Below are positions 33,877 to 44,491 of a stretch of DNA of 54,113 bases, piece after piece (position 1 is the first letter of the stretch; the number at the start of each line of letters is the position of its first letter). A program made the position numbers and the translations under genes. The stretch covers positions 1 to 54,113 of the forward strand of contig SWBL01000344.1 in the NCBI GenBank assembly GCA_024195585.1, given 5' to 3'. Source of the stretch: Aureobasidium sp. EXF-3400. Taxonomy: Eukaryota; Ascomycota; Dothideomycetes; Dothideales; Saccotheciaceae. A model generated the notes under the pieces. That model was given only the letters and a program-made list of their open reading frames with translations. It was not told the DNA's origin and searched no databases.

Positions 33877-34668
33877 TCATCTTTTAGAGCGCTTGACAGC
33901 CGTCGGACGATCAAAAGTAAGCCCTTCGAAGCCAATCGGCATGAGATTGTCGCCTGCGTGGTTGAAGAAACATGACATACAATCAAACTGCTCCTTATCA
34001 GCAATCCCTTCAGTAGTGGCAGGTTTCCTCTCCCACCACAACTTCAGGCCTTTCAGGCGGTGACAAGACGCACAATGCTTTTCCACCTTTTCGGTAGAGA
34101 GACAGGGATTGTGAGTCTTCCATTCAAGCTTGTGCTTTGGCATGTTGGATTGCAGCCATGTTGTGAAACGATCCTTCTTGTAACCAGCGTCGTCTCGTAG
34201 CAGCCTCTCTCGTGAGGCTATGCGCATGTGTTCCCGGTGCCGAGTGGCACTCTCAGGATCCTTGGGATGCAGGCGCCGATATTCTCTGATCGCTTGTCTT
34301 CTGCGCTCCGCAAAGTCGTGGTTCTTCCGATAAAGCCTCATATACGATTCTCTATTCATCTGCAAGGACTTGGCGCGGAGATCTGCATCTTGTTGCATTC
34401 TTTTCCTGAGGTCTTTGTTGTATTGTCGCATGTAATCGAGCTTTTTGGCTTGGTATGCTGGGTCCTCCGCTAGCCTCTTCTTGATCACTCGCTGATAGTA
34501 TTCTCTTGCATAGGCTTGACGTGCGGCGTTCGAGGCATCGCGAGGTGTGTCCTTGCCGTGTTTAGGTGTATCAAGGCTAGTTCGCGTATAGGAGAACAAT
34601 CGTCTTGTCGTCCAGCTTCGGATGCTCTGCCTGATGATTGGATCAAGTCTGAGCCAGAGAGACGGCAT
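33877..34668 (-). CDS. hypothetical basic coiled-coil protein with paired CXXC motifs
   Basis: Intronless, 263 aa, ATG at 34668. The N-terminus (MPSLWLRLDPIIRQSIRSWT with following TRRLF) is Arg-rich and free of acidic residues apart from one Asp, so a mitochondrial presequence is possible. Residues ~45-180 are long charged helices with repeated Tyr/Arg patterns (AREYYQRVIKKRLAEDPAYQ; YMRQYNKDLRKRMQQDADLR). A C-terminal zinc-finger-like unit has CASCHRLKGLKLWWERKP, 27 residues between the CXXC pairs, then FDCMSCFFN. I do not recognise a named family. It converges with the secreted-protein gene. Confidence 0.6.
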   Translation of the reverse strand: MPSLWLRLDPIIRQSIRSWTTRRLFSYTRTSLDTPKHGKDTPRDASNAARQAYAREYYQRVIKKRLAEDPAYQAKKLDYMRQYNKDLRKRMQQDADLRAKSLQMNRESYMRLYRKNHDFAERRRQAIREYRRLHPKDPESATRHREHMRIASRERLLRDDAGYKKDRFTTWLQSNMPKHKLEWKTHNPCLSTEKVEKHCASCHRLKGLKLWWERKPATTEGIADKEQFDCMSCFFNHAGDNLMPIGFEGLTFDRPTAVKRSKR

Positions 34669-35123
34669 TGTGACCGAGATTGAAATGTCTCTCGCGGCTG
34701 GGGTAGAAAGTGCTTTCGAGGTTAGGCAGGTCGACGTCGCGCCGGTAGCTTGTGTAACAGCAAGAATGACCGTGCGACAGATCCCGATGGATCAACACAA
34801 ACGATCCTGATGTAGGATGCTTGGCTAGAGTGGTCAGTGAAGAACAGCAAAGGAAACGTCACAGAGGCATGAGCGAAGATGAAACATAAATGTGGGTGGG
34901 GTATCATTATGTGTCCCTGGGTTTTGTCTTTTTTCATTTTTACGCTTTTCTAAATGCATGCCATGAAGCTCATTAACCCATCACTTACTGCAAGACGTGT
35001 TACTCTCGTAGTGATCATTGCAACCAAGAGCGACAGAGGTCTCAAGCAGTTTACACCTGTACTTGGGATCGGATACAGGCGATCCGCCAACGTGCATGAC
35101 TTGTCCAGTGCTGTATCAGCACT
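34669..35123. other. intergenic between two minus-strand genes
   Basis: Promoter of the coiled-coil gene and 3' flank of eEF1B-beta. No other feature recognised. Confidence 0.5.
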
Positions 35124-36140
35124 TTACAGCTTCTGCATGGCAGCGATATCGCTGGACTGGACGTGGTCCTCGTCCTCCTGGATCTGCTCCTGGAGCTCGT
35201 CGAGCGAGATCTTGTCGTCCTCGACGACCAAGTTGATCTGGAGCTTCTTGATACCGTAACCGATGGGGACAAGGGTGGAGGCACCCCAGACGAGACCATC
35301 CTTCTCGATGGCACGAACGTTGGCCTCAAGCTCCTTCATGTCAGTCTCGTCATCTACAATGTTTGTCAGTACAAGATGGCGATTGCGAATTGGTATTGTG
35401 GCACTCACCCCAGGGCTTGATGTCCATGGTGACGATAGACTTGGCAGCGGGCTTCGTCTTGCCAGCCTTCTTTGCGGCGTACTCCTTGAGGCGCTCCTCA
35501 CGGATACGGGCGTGCTCAGCATCCTCCTCCTCGTCGTCAGAGCCGAAAAGGTCAACGTCGTCATCGTCCTCCTCCTCAGCGTTGGCAATGGCCTTGGAGG
35601 GGTTGACGGTGAGCTCAGCGGACTCGGGGCCGTAAGCAGTGAACTCCTTGGTAGGGTCACCGGGGAGCGAAGAGAACTCGGACTCGAAAGAGGCGATGTG
35701 CTTGTACCAGCGGTAGGCGTGGGGGTACTTGGCGACATCGGGGGAAGCCTTCAGGGCCTGGAAGGTCTTGACATCGGCCTGGGAAGGACCGTAGCTACGG
35801 AGATTGTCAGCTAAATGTCGCCGAGGACGAAATTGAAGTGACAAGGTAGTGAAGAAGGTGAGTTATCAGTGTTGCGACAAGCGCATTGTTTTGACATCGT
35901 GTAGCGGGGTCTTAAGCCGCCTCAGAAACACGGACCAATTTTTTTACATCCTGTAAACAAAGGGGAGGGGTAGGTGGGAGGAGGGGAGCTCTTTCAACAT
36001 ACCCAACAATGTAGGAACGGGTCTTGGTCCAGTTCTCAAGGACTGATGTCGGGTTAGCGCCTAGCTAAATGAGGGCGGCGAGCATAACGGGATAGCGTAC
36101 GAGTGAGGCCAGCGTCGGAAACGAAGTCGATGAAACCCAT
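35124..36140 (-). CDS. EFB1: translation elongation factor 1 beta (eEF1B alpha/EF-1beta)
   Basis: 231 aa in four exons: 36140-36101 (40 bases), 36042-36003 (40 bases), 35794-35409 and 35353-35124; introns 58, 208 and 55 bp. Joined start: [41 protein letters not shown], the GST-C-like region. The acidic linker [19 protein letters not shown] is the casein kinase II target region typical of the family. The guanine-exchange domain follows: [40 protein letters not shown] and [20 protein letters not shown]. It recharges eEF1A with GTP. The two 40-base exons are needed to rebuild the conserved N-terminus. Confidence 0.94.
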
Positions 36141-36505
36141 TGTGATTGTGGTATGTCAAAAATGTGAGAAGAGGAAAAAGAAGAGGATACGGGGAAGTTG
36201 AGGCAGACTGTTGGACGAGGGGCTCGCAATTTTTCCAGCTCAGAGCGCGGTTACTTCCGTCTGGACCAGAGCTCTGCTTTCTCTCTTTCTGTTTCGAGCC
36301 CGTCTTGGCGCTGCCCGAGGGAGCTTGGACTCGCTGCCTCCGAGTCGGTGACATAGACATTTTCGAGAATCGCGTAGAAGCATCGTCAATTGCCATCGCG
36401 CTTGAGTAGTTCTTGTAGGCACATAAGTATATCAAGCTGCTGTAGTCCATATTGCGACCTCATCTTGTCTAGCTAAGCAAGTCATAACAATCTGTCACAT
36501 CCACA
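36141..36505. other. divergent promoter region eEF1B-beta / HSP78
   Basis: 365 bp between divergent starts. Pyrimidine-rich tracts near 36280-36300 on the plus strand and a heat-shock-element-like site at 36362-36379. Overlapping reading frames on both strands show no family resemblance. Confidence 0.5.
36362..36379 (+). promoter_or_regulatory. gapped heat-shock-element-like site upstream of HSP78
   Basis: TTCGAGAATCGCGTAGAA: modules TTC-nn-GAA-nn-(gap)-nn-GAA in exact five-base register, 127-144 bp upstream of the HSP78 ATG. This is the gap-type Hsf1 site layout. HSP78 is heat-induced in yeast. Binding is inferred. Confidence 0.4.
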
Positions 36506-38851
36506 ATGCTCGCAGCAAGAAGCAGATGCGTCTCGCGCGTTGCCACAATACGCGCGAGCTCTCTAACAGCTATCGCACGCTTTAACACTCGACTAATATC
36601 ACATCCACCATCACCGAGGACACTTCAACCATTATTATCGCAAGCTCGCACATATGCTAGCGGTCGACCACACCCGCCGGGCGGCACCCACCGCATGAAC
36701 ATGGGTGGTGAAGAAGAAAAGCCCGCCCTGGAACAGTATGGTATTGACCTTACACAACGCGCCAGAGATGGCAAGCTGGATCCCGTGATTGGAAGAGATG
36801 CCGAGATTCAGCGAACCATCCAAGTCTTGTCGCGCCGTACCAAGAACAACCCAGTGCTCATCGGCTCAGCTGGTACTGGTAAGACTGCCATTCTCGAAGG
36901 TCTCGCGCAACGAATTGTGCGAGGAGACGTTCCCGAGAGTATTAGGGAGAAGAAAGTCATCTCTCTAGACCTCGGTTCACTTATTGCTGGCGCAAAGTTT
37001 CGTGGCGACTTTGAAGAGCGTCTGAAGAACGTACTCAAAGAAACCCAAGAAGCTGAGGGCAAGGTCATCCTGTTCGTCGACGAACTGCACACCCTCCTTG
37101 GACTTGGTAAAGCCGAAGGCAGCATCGACGCTAGCAACTTACTCAAGCCTGCTCTATCTCGTGGTGAGCTACAGTGCTGTGGTGCCACCACCCTGAACGA
37201 GTACAGATTGATCGAGAAGGATGTTGCTCTTGCTCGACGATTTCAACCTATCCTGGTTGGCGAACCTAGCGTGCAAGATACCATCTCTATCCTTCGAGGC
37301 ATCAAGGATCGCTACGAGGTCCATCATGGTGTCCGCATCACCGACTCCGCCCTCGTAGCTGCCGCTACTTACAGTAACCGATACATCACCGACAGATTCC
37401 TGCCAGACAAAGCAATCGACCTGGTAGATGAGGCCAGTAGTGCTCTGCGACTCCAGCAGGAGAGCAAACCCGATGCGATACAGAAGCTCGACCGCGAGAT
37501 TATGACCATTCAGATTGAGCTCGAGTCGCTACGAAAGGAGAAGGACATCGCTAGTCAAGAGCGCAGAGAACAACTCGAGAAGAATCTCACGCTCAAGCAA
37601 GACGAAGTTGGCCTGCTCACTGAGAAGTGGGAAAAGGAGCGAGCTGAAATCGAGGAAGCCAAGGGTATCAAGGAAAGGCTCGAACAAGCTCGCCTCGATC
37701 TCGAGCAGGCCCAGCGAGCAGCTGACTTGGCTCGTGCCAGTGAGCTACGTTACAGCACGATCCCAGAGCTGGAGAAGAAGCTTCCGAAAGAGGGTGCAGA
37801 AGGGGCAGTCGACTCTGATGGTAACACCCTCTTACATGACTCGGTCAACGCAGACGATATTGCTGCAGTTGTTGCACGTACGACCGGCATTCCTGTAAAC
37901 AAGCTGATGTCAGGCGAGATTGAAAAGCTTGTTCACATGGAGGACACTTTGCGCAAATCTGTCCGTGGTCAAGACGAAGCACTCACAGCCGTTGCCAACG
38001 CTGTTCGCATGCAACGTGCAGGACTGAACGGAGAGAATCGTCCTTTGGCATCTTTCATGTTCCTAGGACCTACTGGTGTTGGCAAGACTGAGCTTTGCAA
38101 GAAGATGGCCGAGTTCCTCTTCTCCACTGAATCTGCAGTTATCCGGTTCGACATGAGTGAGTTCCAGGAGAAGCACACTGTCAGCCGCTTGATCGGAAGT
38201 CCTGCTGGTTATGTAGGCTACGAGGATGCTGGCCAACTCACCGAGGCCGTTCGACGAAAGCCATATGCCGTCCTCCTGTTTGACGAGTTTGAGAAAGCAC
38301 ACAAAGATATTTCGACTCTTCTCTTACAGGTTCTCGACGAAGGTTTCCTTACTGACGCTCAAGGACACAAGATTGACTTCCGCAACACCATGATTGTTCT
38401 GACATCGAACCTGGGTGCCGAAGCACTTCTAACATACGAAAGCTCCAACAGCGAGATCTCAGCTGAGGTCAAGCAGAATGTCATGGATGTGGTACAGTCG
38501 GCTTATGCCCCTGAGTTCCTGAATCGTGTTGATGAGTTCATCATCTTCAAGCGTCTATCGCGCGAAGCCCTCAGAGACATTACCGACATTCGTCTGAAGG
38601 AGCTGCAGGCCAGGCTTGATGATCGCAGAATCAAGCTCGAAGTACCAGACGACGTAAAAGCTTGGCTTTGCGAGAAGGGTTATGAGCCTCGCTACGGTGC
38701 TCGCCCTCTCAACCGTCTAATCTCTAAGGAGATTGGCAATGGCTTGGCCGACAAAATCATTCGCGGACAAATCAAGACTGGAGATGTTGCTAAGATTGCC
38801 GTTCGCGCTGACGGAGAACATCTTGAAGTTCTCGCACCTGGGTCCTCATAG
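36506..38851 (+). CDS. HSP78: HSP78, mitochondrial ClpB-type disaggregase
   Basis: Intronless, 781 aa, ATG at 36506. Mitochondrial presequence of ~60 residues ([20 protein letters not shown]). It lacks the ClpN domain, as Hsp78 does, and starts [23 protein letters not shown] domain 1: Walker A GSAGTGKT, Walker [14 protein letters not shown]. The coiled-coil middle domain spans about 330-440. AAA domain 2: [33 protein letters not shown] and [13 protein letters not shown], then [11 protein letters not shown] and [14 protein letters not shown]. Works with matrix Hsp70 to dissolve aggregates. Walker A of domain 1 is GSAGTGKT rather than the usual GEPGVGKT but keeps the functional Gly-Lys-Thr. Confidence 0.95.
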   Translation: MLAARSRCVSRVATIRASSLTAIARFNTRLISHPPSPRTLQPLLSQARTYASGRPHPPGGTHRMNMGGEEEKPALEQYGIDLTQRARDGKLDPVIGRDAEIQRTIQVLSRRTKNNPVLIGSAGTGKTAILEGLAQRIVRGDVPESIREKKVISLDLGSLIAGAKFRGDFEERLKNVLKETQEAEGKVILFVDELHTLLGLGKAEGSIDASNLLKPALSRGELQCCGATTLNEYRLIEKDVALARRFQPILVGEPSVQDTISILRGIKDRYEVHHGVRITDSALVAAATYSNRYITDRFLPDKAIDLVDEASSALRLQQESKPDAIQKLDREIMTIQIELESLRKEKDIASQERREQLEKNLTLKQDEVGLLTEKWEKERAEIEEAKGIKERLEQARLDLEQAQRAADLARASELRYSTIPELEKKLPKEGAEGAVDSDGNTLLHDSVNADDIAAVVARTTGIPVNKLMSGEIEKLVHMEDTLRKSVRGQDEALTAVANAVRMQRAGLNGENRPLASFMFLGPTGVGKTELCKKMAEFLFSTESAVIRFDMSEFQEKHTVSRLIGSPAGYVGYEDAGQLTEAVRRKPYAVLLFDEFEKAHKDISTLLLQVLDEGFLTDAQGHKIDFRNTMIVLTSNLGAEALLTYESSNSEISAEVKQNVMDVVQSAYAPEFLNRVDEFIIFKRLSREALRDITDIRLKELQARLDDRRIKLEVPDDVKAWLCEKGYEPRYGARPLNRLISKEIGNGLADKIIRGQIKTGDVAKIAVRADGEHLEVLAPGSS

Positions 38852-39168
38852 CGACTTGTTTCTGAAATGTAAGAATAACGCATAACGCATAGCATAGGAG
38901 TTTTTGGAGGATTAAATGGGCTTGATTATGGGAATAGCAGAACAAGACATGTACATATGTAAGATACCAGCTGACAATTAAGACACCACTCAACGTTAAG
39001 TCCATTTAGTTGTTTGAAGATGGTGACACAAATTGGGCTAGTGTCTGGGAAGGAGCGCTCGAAGGCACATCGCTCCTTCTAAATGTGTATTTCGACCTTG
39101 CACCTCCAAATTTTGATCTGAACCTCGACCAGCCGACTCACGCTCATTGACATCACATCAGGATCGTC
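38852..39168. other. intergenic between HSP78 and MSH5
   Basis: 317 bp: HSP78 3' flank and MSH5 promoter. No feature recognised. Confidence 0.5.
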
Positions 39169-42100
39169 ATGGATTCGCATCGTGGTTCGTCAAGACGCGG
39201 TCGTGGAACCTCATCTTCGTCTGGCCGTGGCCGTGGTACCTCGTCTTCCTCTAGCCGTGTTCGACGTGGACGTGGTCGCGGTCGTGGATCATATCACAAT
39301 CGCTCCAATGGCGCAACCTCTCGCAATTCATCTTATCGAGCACCGCGACAGCAATCGATCACTCCTTCGACTACTTCAAGACTGACAACCCCGAACCCGT
39401 CCATCAACCCCCGACAAGGTTCGTCCGTCCCGGGTGTGGTGCACCAGGTACCTCGACAACCGCCAACCTCCGTCTCACCCTCTCTTCGCCGAGACAACAT
39501 CGACGACGATGCTAGTGACGAGACACTCGATGAGATTGTCATGGCAGTCGACCGGAAGCCTCGCGGTACCGTTGGTTGTGCGTATTACGTTGCCGCACAA
39601 GAGAAGTTGTACTTCATGGAAGACATCGATTTAGGCGGTCTTGACATTATCGAAGCTCGTAAGTCTCCGAAAGACCCTTGCTCTTGGTTGCCACTCATAA
39701 AAGGCAGTGAAGATATTCATTGAACCTACCATAATTCTTGTCTCATCCAAACTCGACGACACAGTGCTGGACAAGCTTGACCCAGATCGAAGGAATATGG
39801 GTGACGGAGATAGTACGGCATATGGCATGCCCGCTTTGTGCTCGCCCCGTCCTGCATCCGAGTTCTCCTACGGTTCGGCCAGAAACAGGCTTGCGGGACT
39901 CAAGCTCGATCACGAGGATGGACCCAAAATCACATTTGTTACTCCCGGAGACCTCATTGCTGAGGGTAACGAAGAACACATAGCTGGAGATGCTGCTGTC
40001 GAGAGCCGTCAGGGACAGTTTCTCAGACTAGCTGGTTGGATTGATGTCGATAGTAAGGTGACTGTCGGTTGTGCTGGTGCAATCCTTACCTACATCCATC
40101 GCAAACGAGCAGCGACCTTCCTACCTGGGGACGTTGCTGCTCAGGCAATGCACCGCATCTCGACGATTGAGATGTTTACACTTGCTGGATCTATGTAAGC
40201 TCTCTTTCAAGCCATAACCTACTCTTCTGAGATCACTGACCACAGTAGGTTCGTCAATGCCGATACGTTGCTTTCGCTACAAATAATCCAGTCCGAGTCG
40301 CACCCACATTCGCATAATCAAGGCCCTGCGAAGACAAACTCGGGTTCGAAGGAAGGCTTCTCTGTTTACGGTCTATTTCATTCTCTCGCGCGTACTCCGC
40401 AGGGCAAGCTCCTGCTACGACAGTACTTTTTGAGACCAAGTACCAACATGGACGTTATCAACGAGCGTCTTGACACCATCAACTTTCTGCTCCGTGCCGA
40501 GAACTCAGAACAAATGGAAACACTGATCAAGAATCTGAGCAAGATCAAGAATATGAGGACGGTTATGATTAAGCTTCGCAAAGGCATCAGTGATTCTGGA
40601 GTAAGCAAAAGAGGTCCACCAAACTTTATCTGGAGTGGCATTCGCCTATTTGCATACCATGCCTTGCAGATCAAAGACTGTTTTCAGGAAGTCATTGGCG
40701 TGGAACGACTCGCGATTCGAAACAAAGTCTTGGAACAGTTTCACGGTGTTCAACTTGCTGAAGTTGGCAAGAGCATCACTGAAGTGATCGACTTTGAACT
40801 CTCCCGAGATGAAGGTCGCAATGTTGTTAGACAAGGTGTGGATCATGATCTAGATGAGCTCAAACGGACCTATGAAGGGCTCGAGAGTCTTCTGATCCAG
40901 GTCGCTCAACACGTCGCCCAATCAGTACCTGCAAGTTTGCACGCGAACATTAATGTTGTGTTCTTTCCTCAGATCGGTTTCTTGATCGCGATACCTCAGG
41001 ACCCAATCACTGGTCACGGAGTCTTCGAAGGGCCCGAAAACGAACCGTGGGAGAAGATGTTCACCACTGAAGACTTTGCCTACTACAAGAATGAGAATGT
41101 CATCGAGATGGACTCATACTTCGGAGACATATATGGACGCATCTGCGGTCAGTAAAATTCATCAAGCGTGAGATCATGCTGACAATGCTTAGATAGAGAA
41201 ATCGAGATCATTCACGAGCTTGCCGAGAAGATCCTGCAGTACGAGGATCTTCTCACAACAGCATCTGACGTGTGTGCCGAGATTGATTGGTGAGAATTGC
41301 TAGAATGGCAATACATTGCAGGTACTAATGTAAGGACAGTATCTTAGCTCTGGCACAGGGAGCTAGGAACCACAATCTTGTACGGCCGCGACTGACAGAA
41401 TCAAATATTCTGGACATCAGAGGTGGAAGGTCAGTTGTATCAGTACGGGCAATCTTGACCTCAGCGCTCATCTATGATAGACATATTTTGCAGGAAAAGG
41501 TTGTATCGAACTTTATTCCGAATGACACTCTGCTGGCGGGCGGCGAAGCCGAGTCATTGGTAAATCAAGACAATTCATCTGCAGCACCCCAATACTTCAC
41601 GGAGGATGGTAACGTTGTACCAAGCATGATCTTGGTGACGGGACCGAACTTCTCGGGCAAAAGTGTCTACCTCAAGCAAGTGGCCATTATCGTGTTCATG
41701 GCACACATCGGGAGCTTTGTACCGGCGACCAAAGCGGAAATTGGTCTCACAGACAAGATCATGACACGAGTGGCAGCTAGAGAGAGCGTGTCAAGGGTGA
41801 GTCTAGCAGCCTTATCTTGGGACAACTGGTACTGACTTGATTAGAATCAAAGTGCCTTTATGATTGATCTGCAGCAAATATTCGTGGCCTTGAACCTGGC
41901 CACCAACAGGAGCTTATTAATCATTGACGAGTTTGGCAAGGGAACCGATTCACATGGCAAGTTCCAAAACAAGCTTTCATGAAGTTCTAAGCTGATACAT
42001 CGTCCAGATGGTGCAGGACTGGCTGCCGGCGTCTTTAACCATCTGCTTGAAAGGGGAGACCGATGTCCAAAAGTTATAGCTGCAACACATTTTCATGGTA

Positions 42101-42642
42101 TGGCCATAGGATCAATTTGGTTTACCATGGAACCACCGATCTGATGTGAATATAGAAATATTCGAGAGTGGCTTTCTCCTTCCTCATGAGCGTCTCGCTT
42201 TCGGCCACTTCGAAGTCCGTGTAGATCCACAGTCACAACAGATTGACAAGCAGTTGACCTATCTCTACAAGCAAGTCCAGGACATACTCATGTTATAGCA
42301 TTGATCATTGCTAATACTAACTTAGCTACAAGCAGGGACGCAGCAACAACAGTTACGGCACAGTTTGTGCAGCCTTGAATGGGATTCCATTAGAAGTCAC
42401 GAACAGAGCCGAGGAACTCATCCTTCTTGCCGCTAGAGGAGAGGATCTGGTCGCAGCATGTGCGATACTGTCAGAAAGCGAGACAAAGGATCTCGAGGAG
42501 TCAGTACGTGATGGCTGAAGAAAGAAAACAAGAGATTGCTTGCTGACTGATAATGTAGGAGGATATTGCCAGAGCTTTTTTCTCCATGCAGATCTCTGAG
42601 GATCCGAAAGAGTCTCTGAAGGAGCTGCTCGGGATCGAGTGA
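39169..42642 (+). CDS. MSH5: MSH5, meiotic MutS homologue
   Basis: 985 aa in eleven exons: 39169-39658, 39708-40194, 40249-41147, 41193-41289, 41340-41429, 41481-41796, 41845-41956, 42008-42097, 42156-42270, 42326-42503, 42559-42642. All phases agree and the sum is a codon multiple. The N-terminus is an unusual RG-rich tail (RRGRGTSSSSGRGRG). Family landmarks: GCAYYVAAQEKLYFMEDIDL, FSVYGLFHSLARTPQGKLLL, Walker A TGPNFSGKS, RESVSR-NQSAFMIDLQQI, Walker B LLIIDEFGKGTDS and THFHEIFESGFLLP. MSH5 pairs with MSH4 as a sliding clamp that stabilises crossover intermediates in meiosis. Introns 7 and 9 start with GC (GCAAGT at 41957 and 42271); nearby GT alternatives break the frame or shorten a conserved spacing. 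Confidence 0.93.
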
Positions 42643-42864
42643 TGGTTAGTTGCTCTGTTCAGTCATGAGAGGAAATTGCTGGGTGGAGATGGCTCAGTCT
42701 GGCCATGAACATGTTGCTGGTGAAAGAAAAGATGGAACAATTAAACATGTCTTCGCTTGGCATTATATAAGGTGGCTCAAAGGGATGCTCAACATACAAG
42801 GCTACAAATAGCACATGTGCAAATAGATATAATACAGAATGAATTTACATGACAAGGAGACTCT

Positions 42865-44278
42865 CTATGAAGTCAGACCTTGGTAGTAGACTTTTCTCAC
42901 ATCGACCAGCTTGCGACCACGAGCACGGGCAACGTCTTCGGGTAGGCGTTGCTTCATGAGGGCTTCGTAGGTTGCCTTGACGATGTTCATGGGGTTGCGA
43001 CTGCGAGGGCAGCGGGCACTGAGGTCTGAAATGCCTGCTGCACGAGCCATTTCGTAGATGAGATGTTGGCATCTGTTACCGAAGCCTTGAGGTAGAAAGA
43101 TTAGCATAAAAATTCTCAACAGTGGTAGGTGTTGCAAGGGACATACCTGGTGGACGGGAGGAGAGTTGGACAACAGAAGCGCCGACCTTGCCCTCGACCT
43201 CACCAAAGATGGTGCGATTCTCGTAACGAGGGATGGGCTTCATGTTTCTGATGGCAGCGTACTGGGCTTGACGAATGGCGTCTTCGTCTTCGCCCGACTT
43301 GCCCTCACCAATACCCAACATGCCGTTCTCGTTGCCGGCAATAGTCAGGTAGTACATTGACTGAATCTTACCCATACGGGTCTGGTTGACGACACGGTGG
43401 TTGACCAAATTCTTGCATCTGATCTTTCTGATTGCCTCCTTGGTCATACCGGTCTGCTGCATCAAACGCTGAAGATGAGGGTCATCATCCTCAGACTCGA
43501 ATTTCACACCCAAACTCTTGATCTTGGGCATCTCGGGGGCCAAGCTGTCTTGCTGCGAGTCCAGCGTGCCCTTGGGCGAGAAGAAGAAGTTGTTTGCGTT
43601 TCCGATAAAAGCGTTCCATTCTGCGACTTCATTGGGGCCTTCGAAGTGGTCTGCGTACTTGCGCAGGCGGGCGCGGCGCTCGTCGGGCGAGAGGTTGTCG
43701 CCGGGGTATATGCCGGCTTCGATGCTCTTTGTTAGCAGCTCTTGCTCGAGCGCGTCGCCGTCCATGCTCTCCATGCGTGTCTCGTATTCTTGACGTCTGC
43801 GGGTGAAGTCTTCGGTCCATTGGGCAAAGCGCTCGAGCACTTCGTCTTCGGTGCGCATGCGGATGCCTGGATCAATGTCTGCAGTGGGAGCGCGAACGGG
43901 CTTGTCGACCAGCGGTTGGATCTTTGCGAGGTCGTCGATGTAGTTGAGAGCGAAGGTGTCGCGGCGGACTTTGCCTTGGGTAACGACATCCTTGGGATCG
44001 ATGGATGCCTCTGCGGCCTCGATGGCGCGGACCTGGGCAGGGGTGTATTTCAGAGCCAGCAGTTGCTTTTCTCGCGGGGTGTAGGGCTTGAATGTGCGGG
44101 CGGCCGTGTCGACACGCTGTTGGACGAGGCCGAGATCGACGGCTCTGACATTTGGGTATGCGGGCTTGCCTTTTGCTGATGTTGCTGGCGTTGAGCTGAA
44201 GGCGCGCGACGACGAGGGTTGCGACTTTGGCGTCGCTGCCGGGGCGAAGCGGCAGAAGAGGCAGCGTGTCGTCTTCAT
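42865..44278 (-). CDS. mitochondrial small-subunit ribosomal protein uS5m
   Basis: 450 aa in two exons, 44278-43147 and 43085-42865; intron 61 bp (GTATGT, CTCAAG, phase 1). Mitochondrial presequence (MKTTRCLFCRFAPAATPKSQ). A long fungal-type N-terminal extension precedes the S5 domain: VVNQTRMGKIQSMYYLTIAG, GNENGMLGIGEGKSGEDEDA, AIRNMKPIPRYENRTIFGEV and VQLSSRPPG-FGNRCQHLIY. The C-terminal S5 part reads EMARAAGISDLSARCPRSRN then PMNIVKATYEAL. uS5 helps mRNA entry and decoding accuracy. It diverges from TRM2 over 213 bp. Confidence 0.93.
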
Positions 44279-44491
44279 GTTGAGAGCAACGAGAGATTAC
44301 GACTCTCTGACAAAGTGGTTGCGACCGACGAGTGGTATACGCCCGCAACTGGGACGAATTTCAGATTGCCAAGAACAAAGGTTGCGGAGTCTCGGAGGTG
44401 GGATAATTCGGCATAAAAGTCTGTGCATAACTCTGGTCAGCATTATTGAACTCCAGTTTTGCTGACCATTCGTTCGCTTTTTTGTTCCTCA

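Noticed and set aside
36061..36450. 129-codon minus frame over the HSP78 promoter
   Set aside because: Overlaps eEF1B exon 1 in another frame and the shared promoter; no family resemblance.
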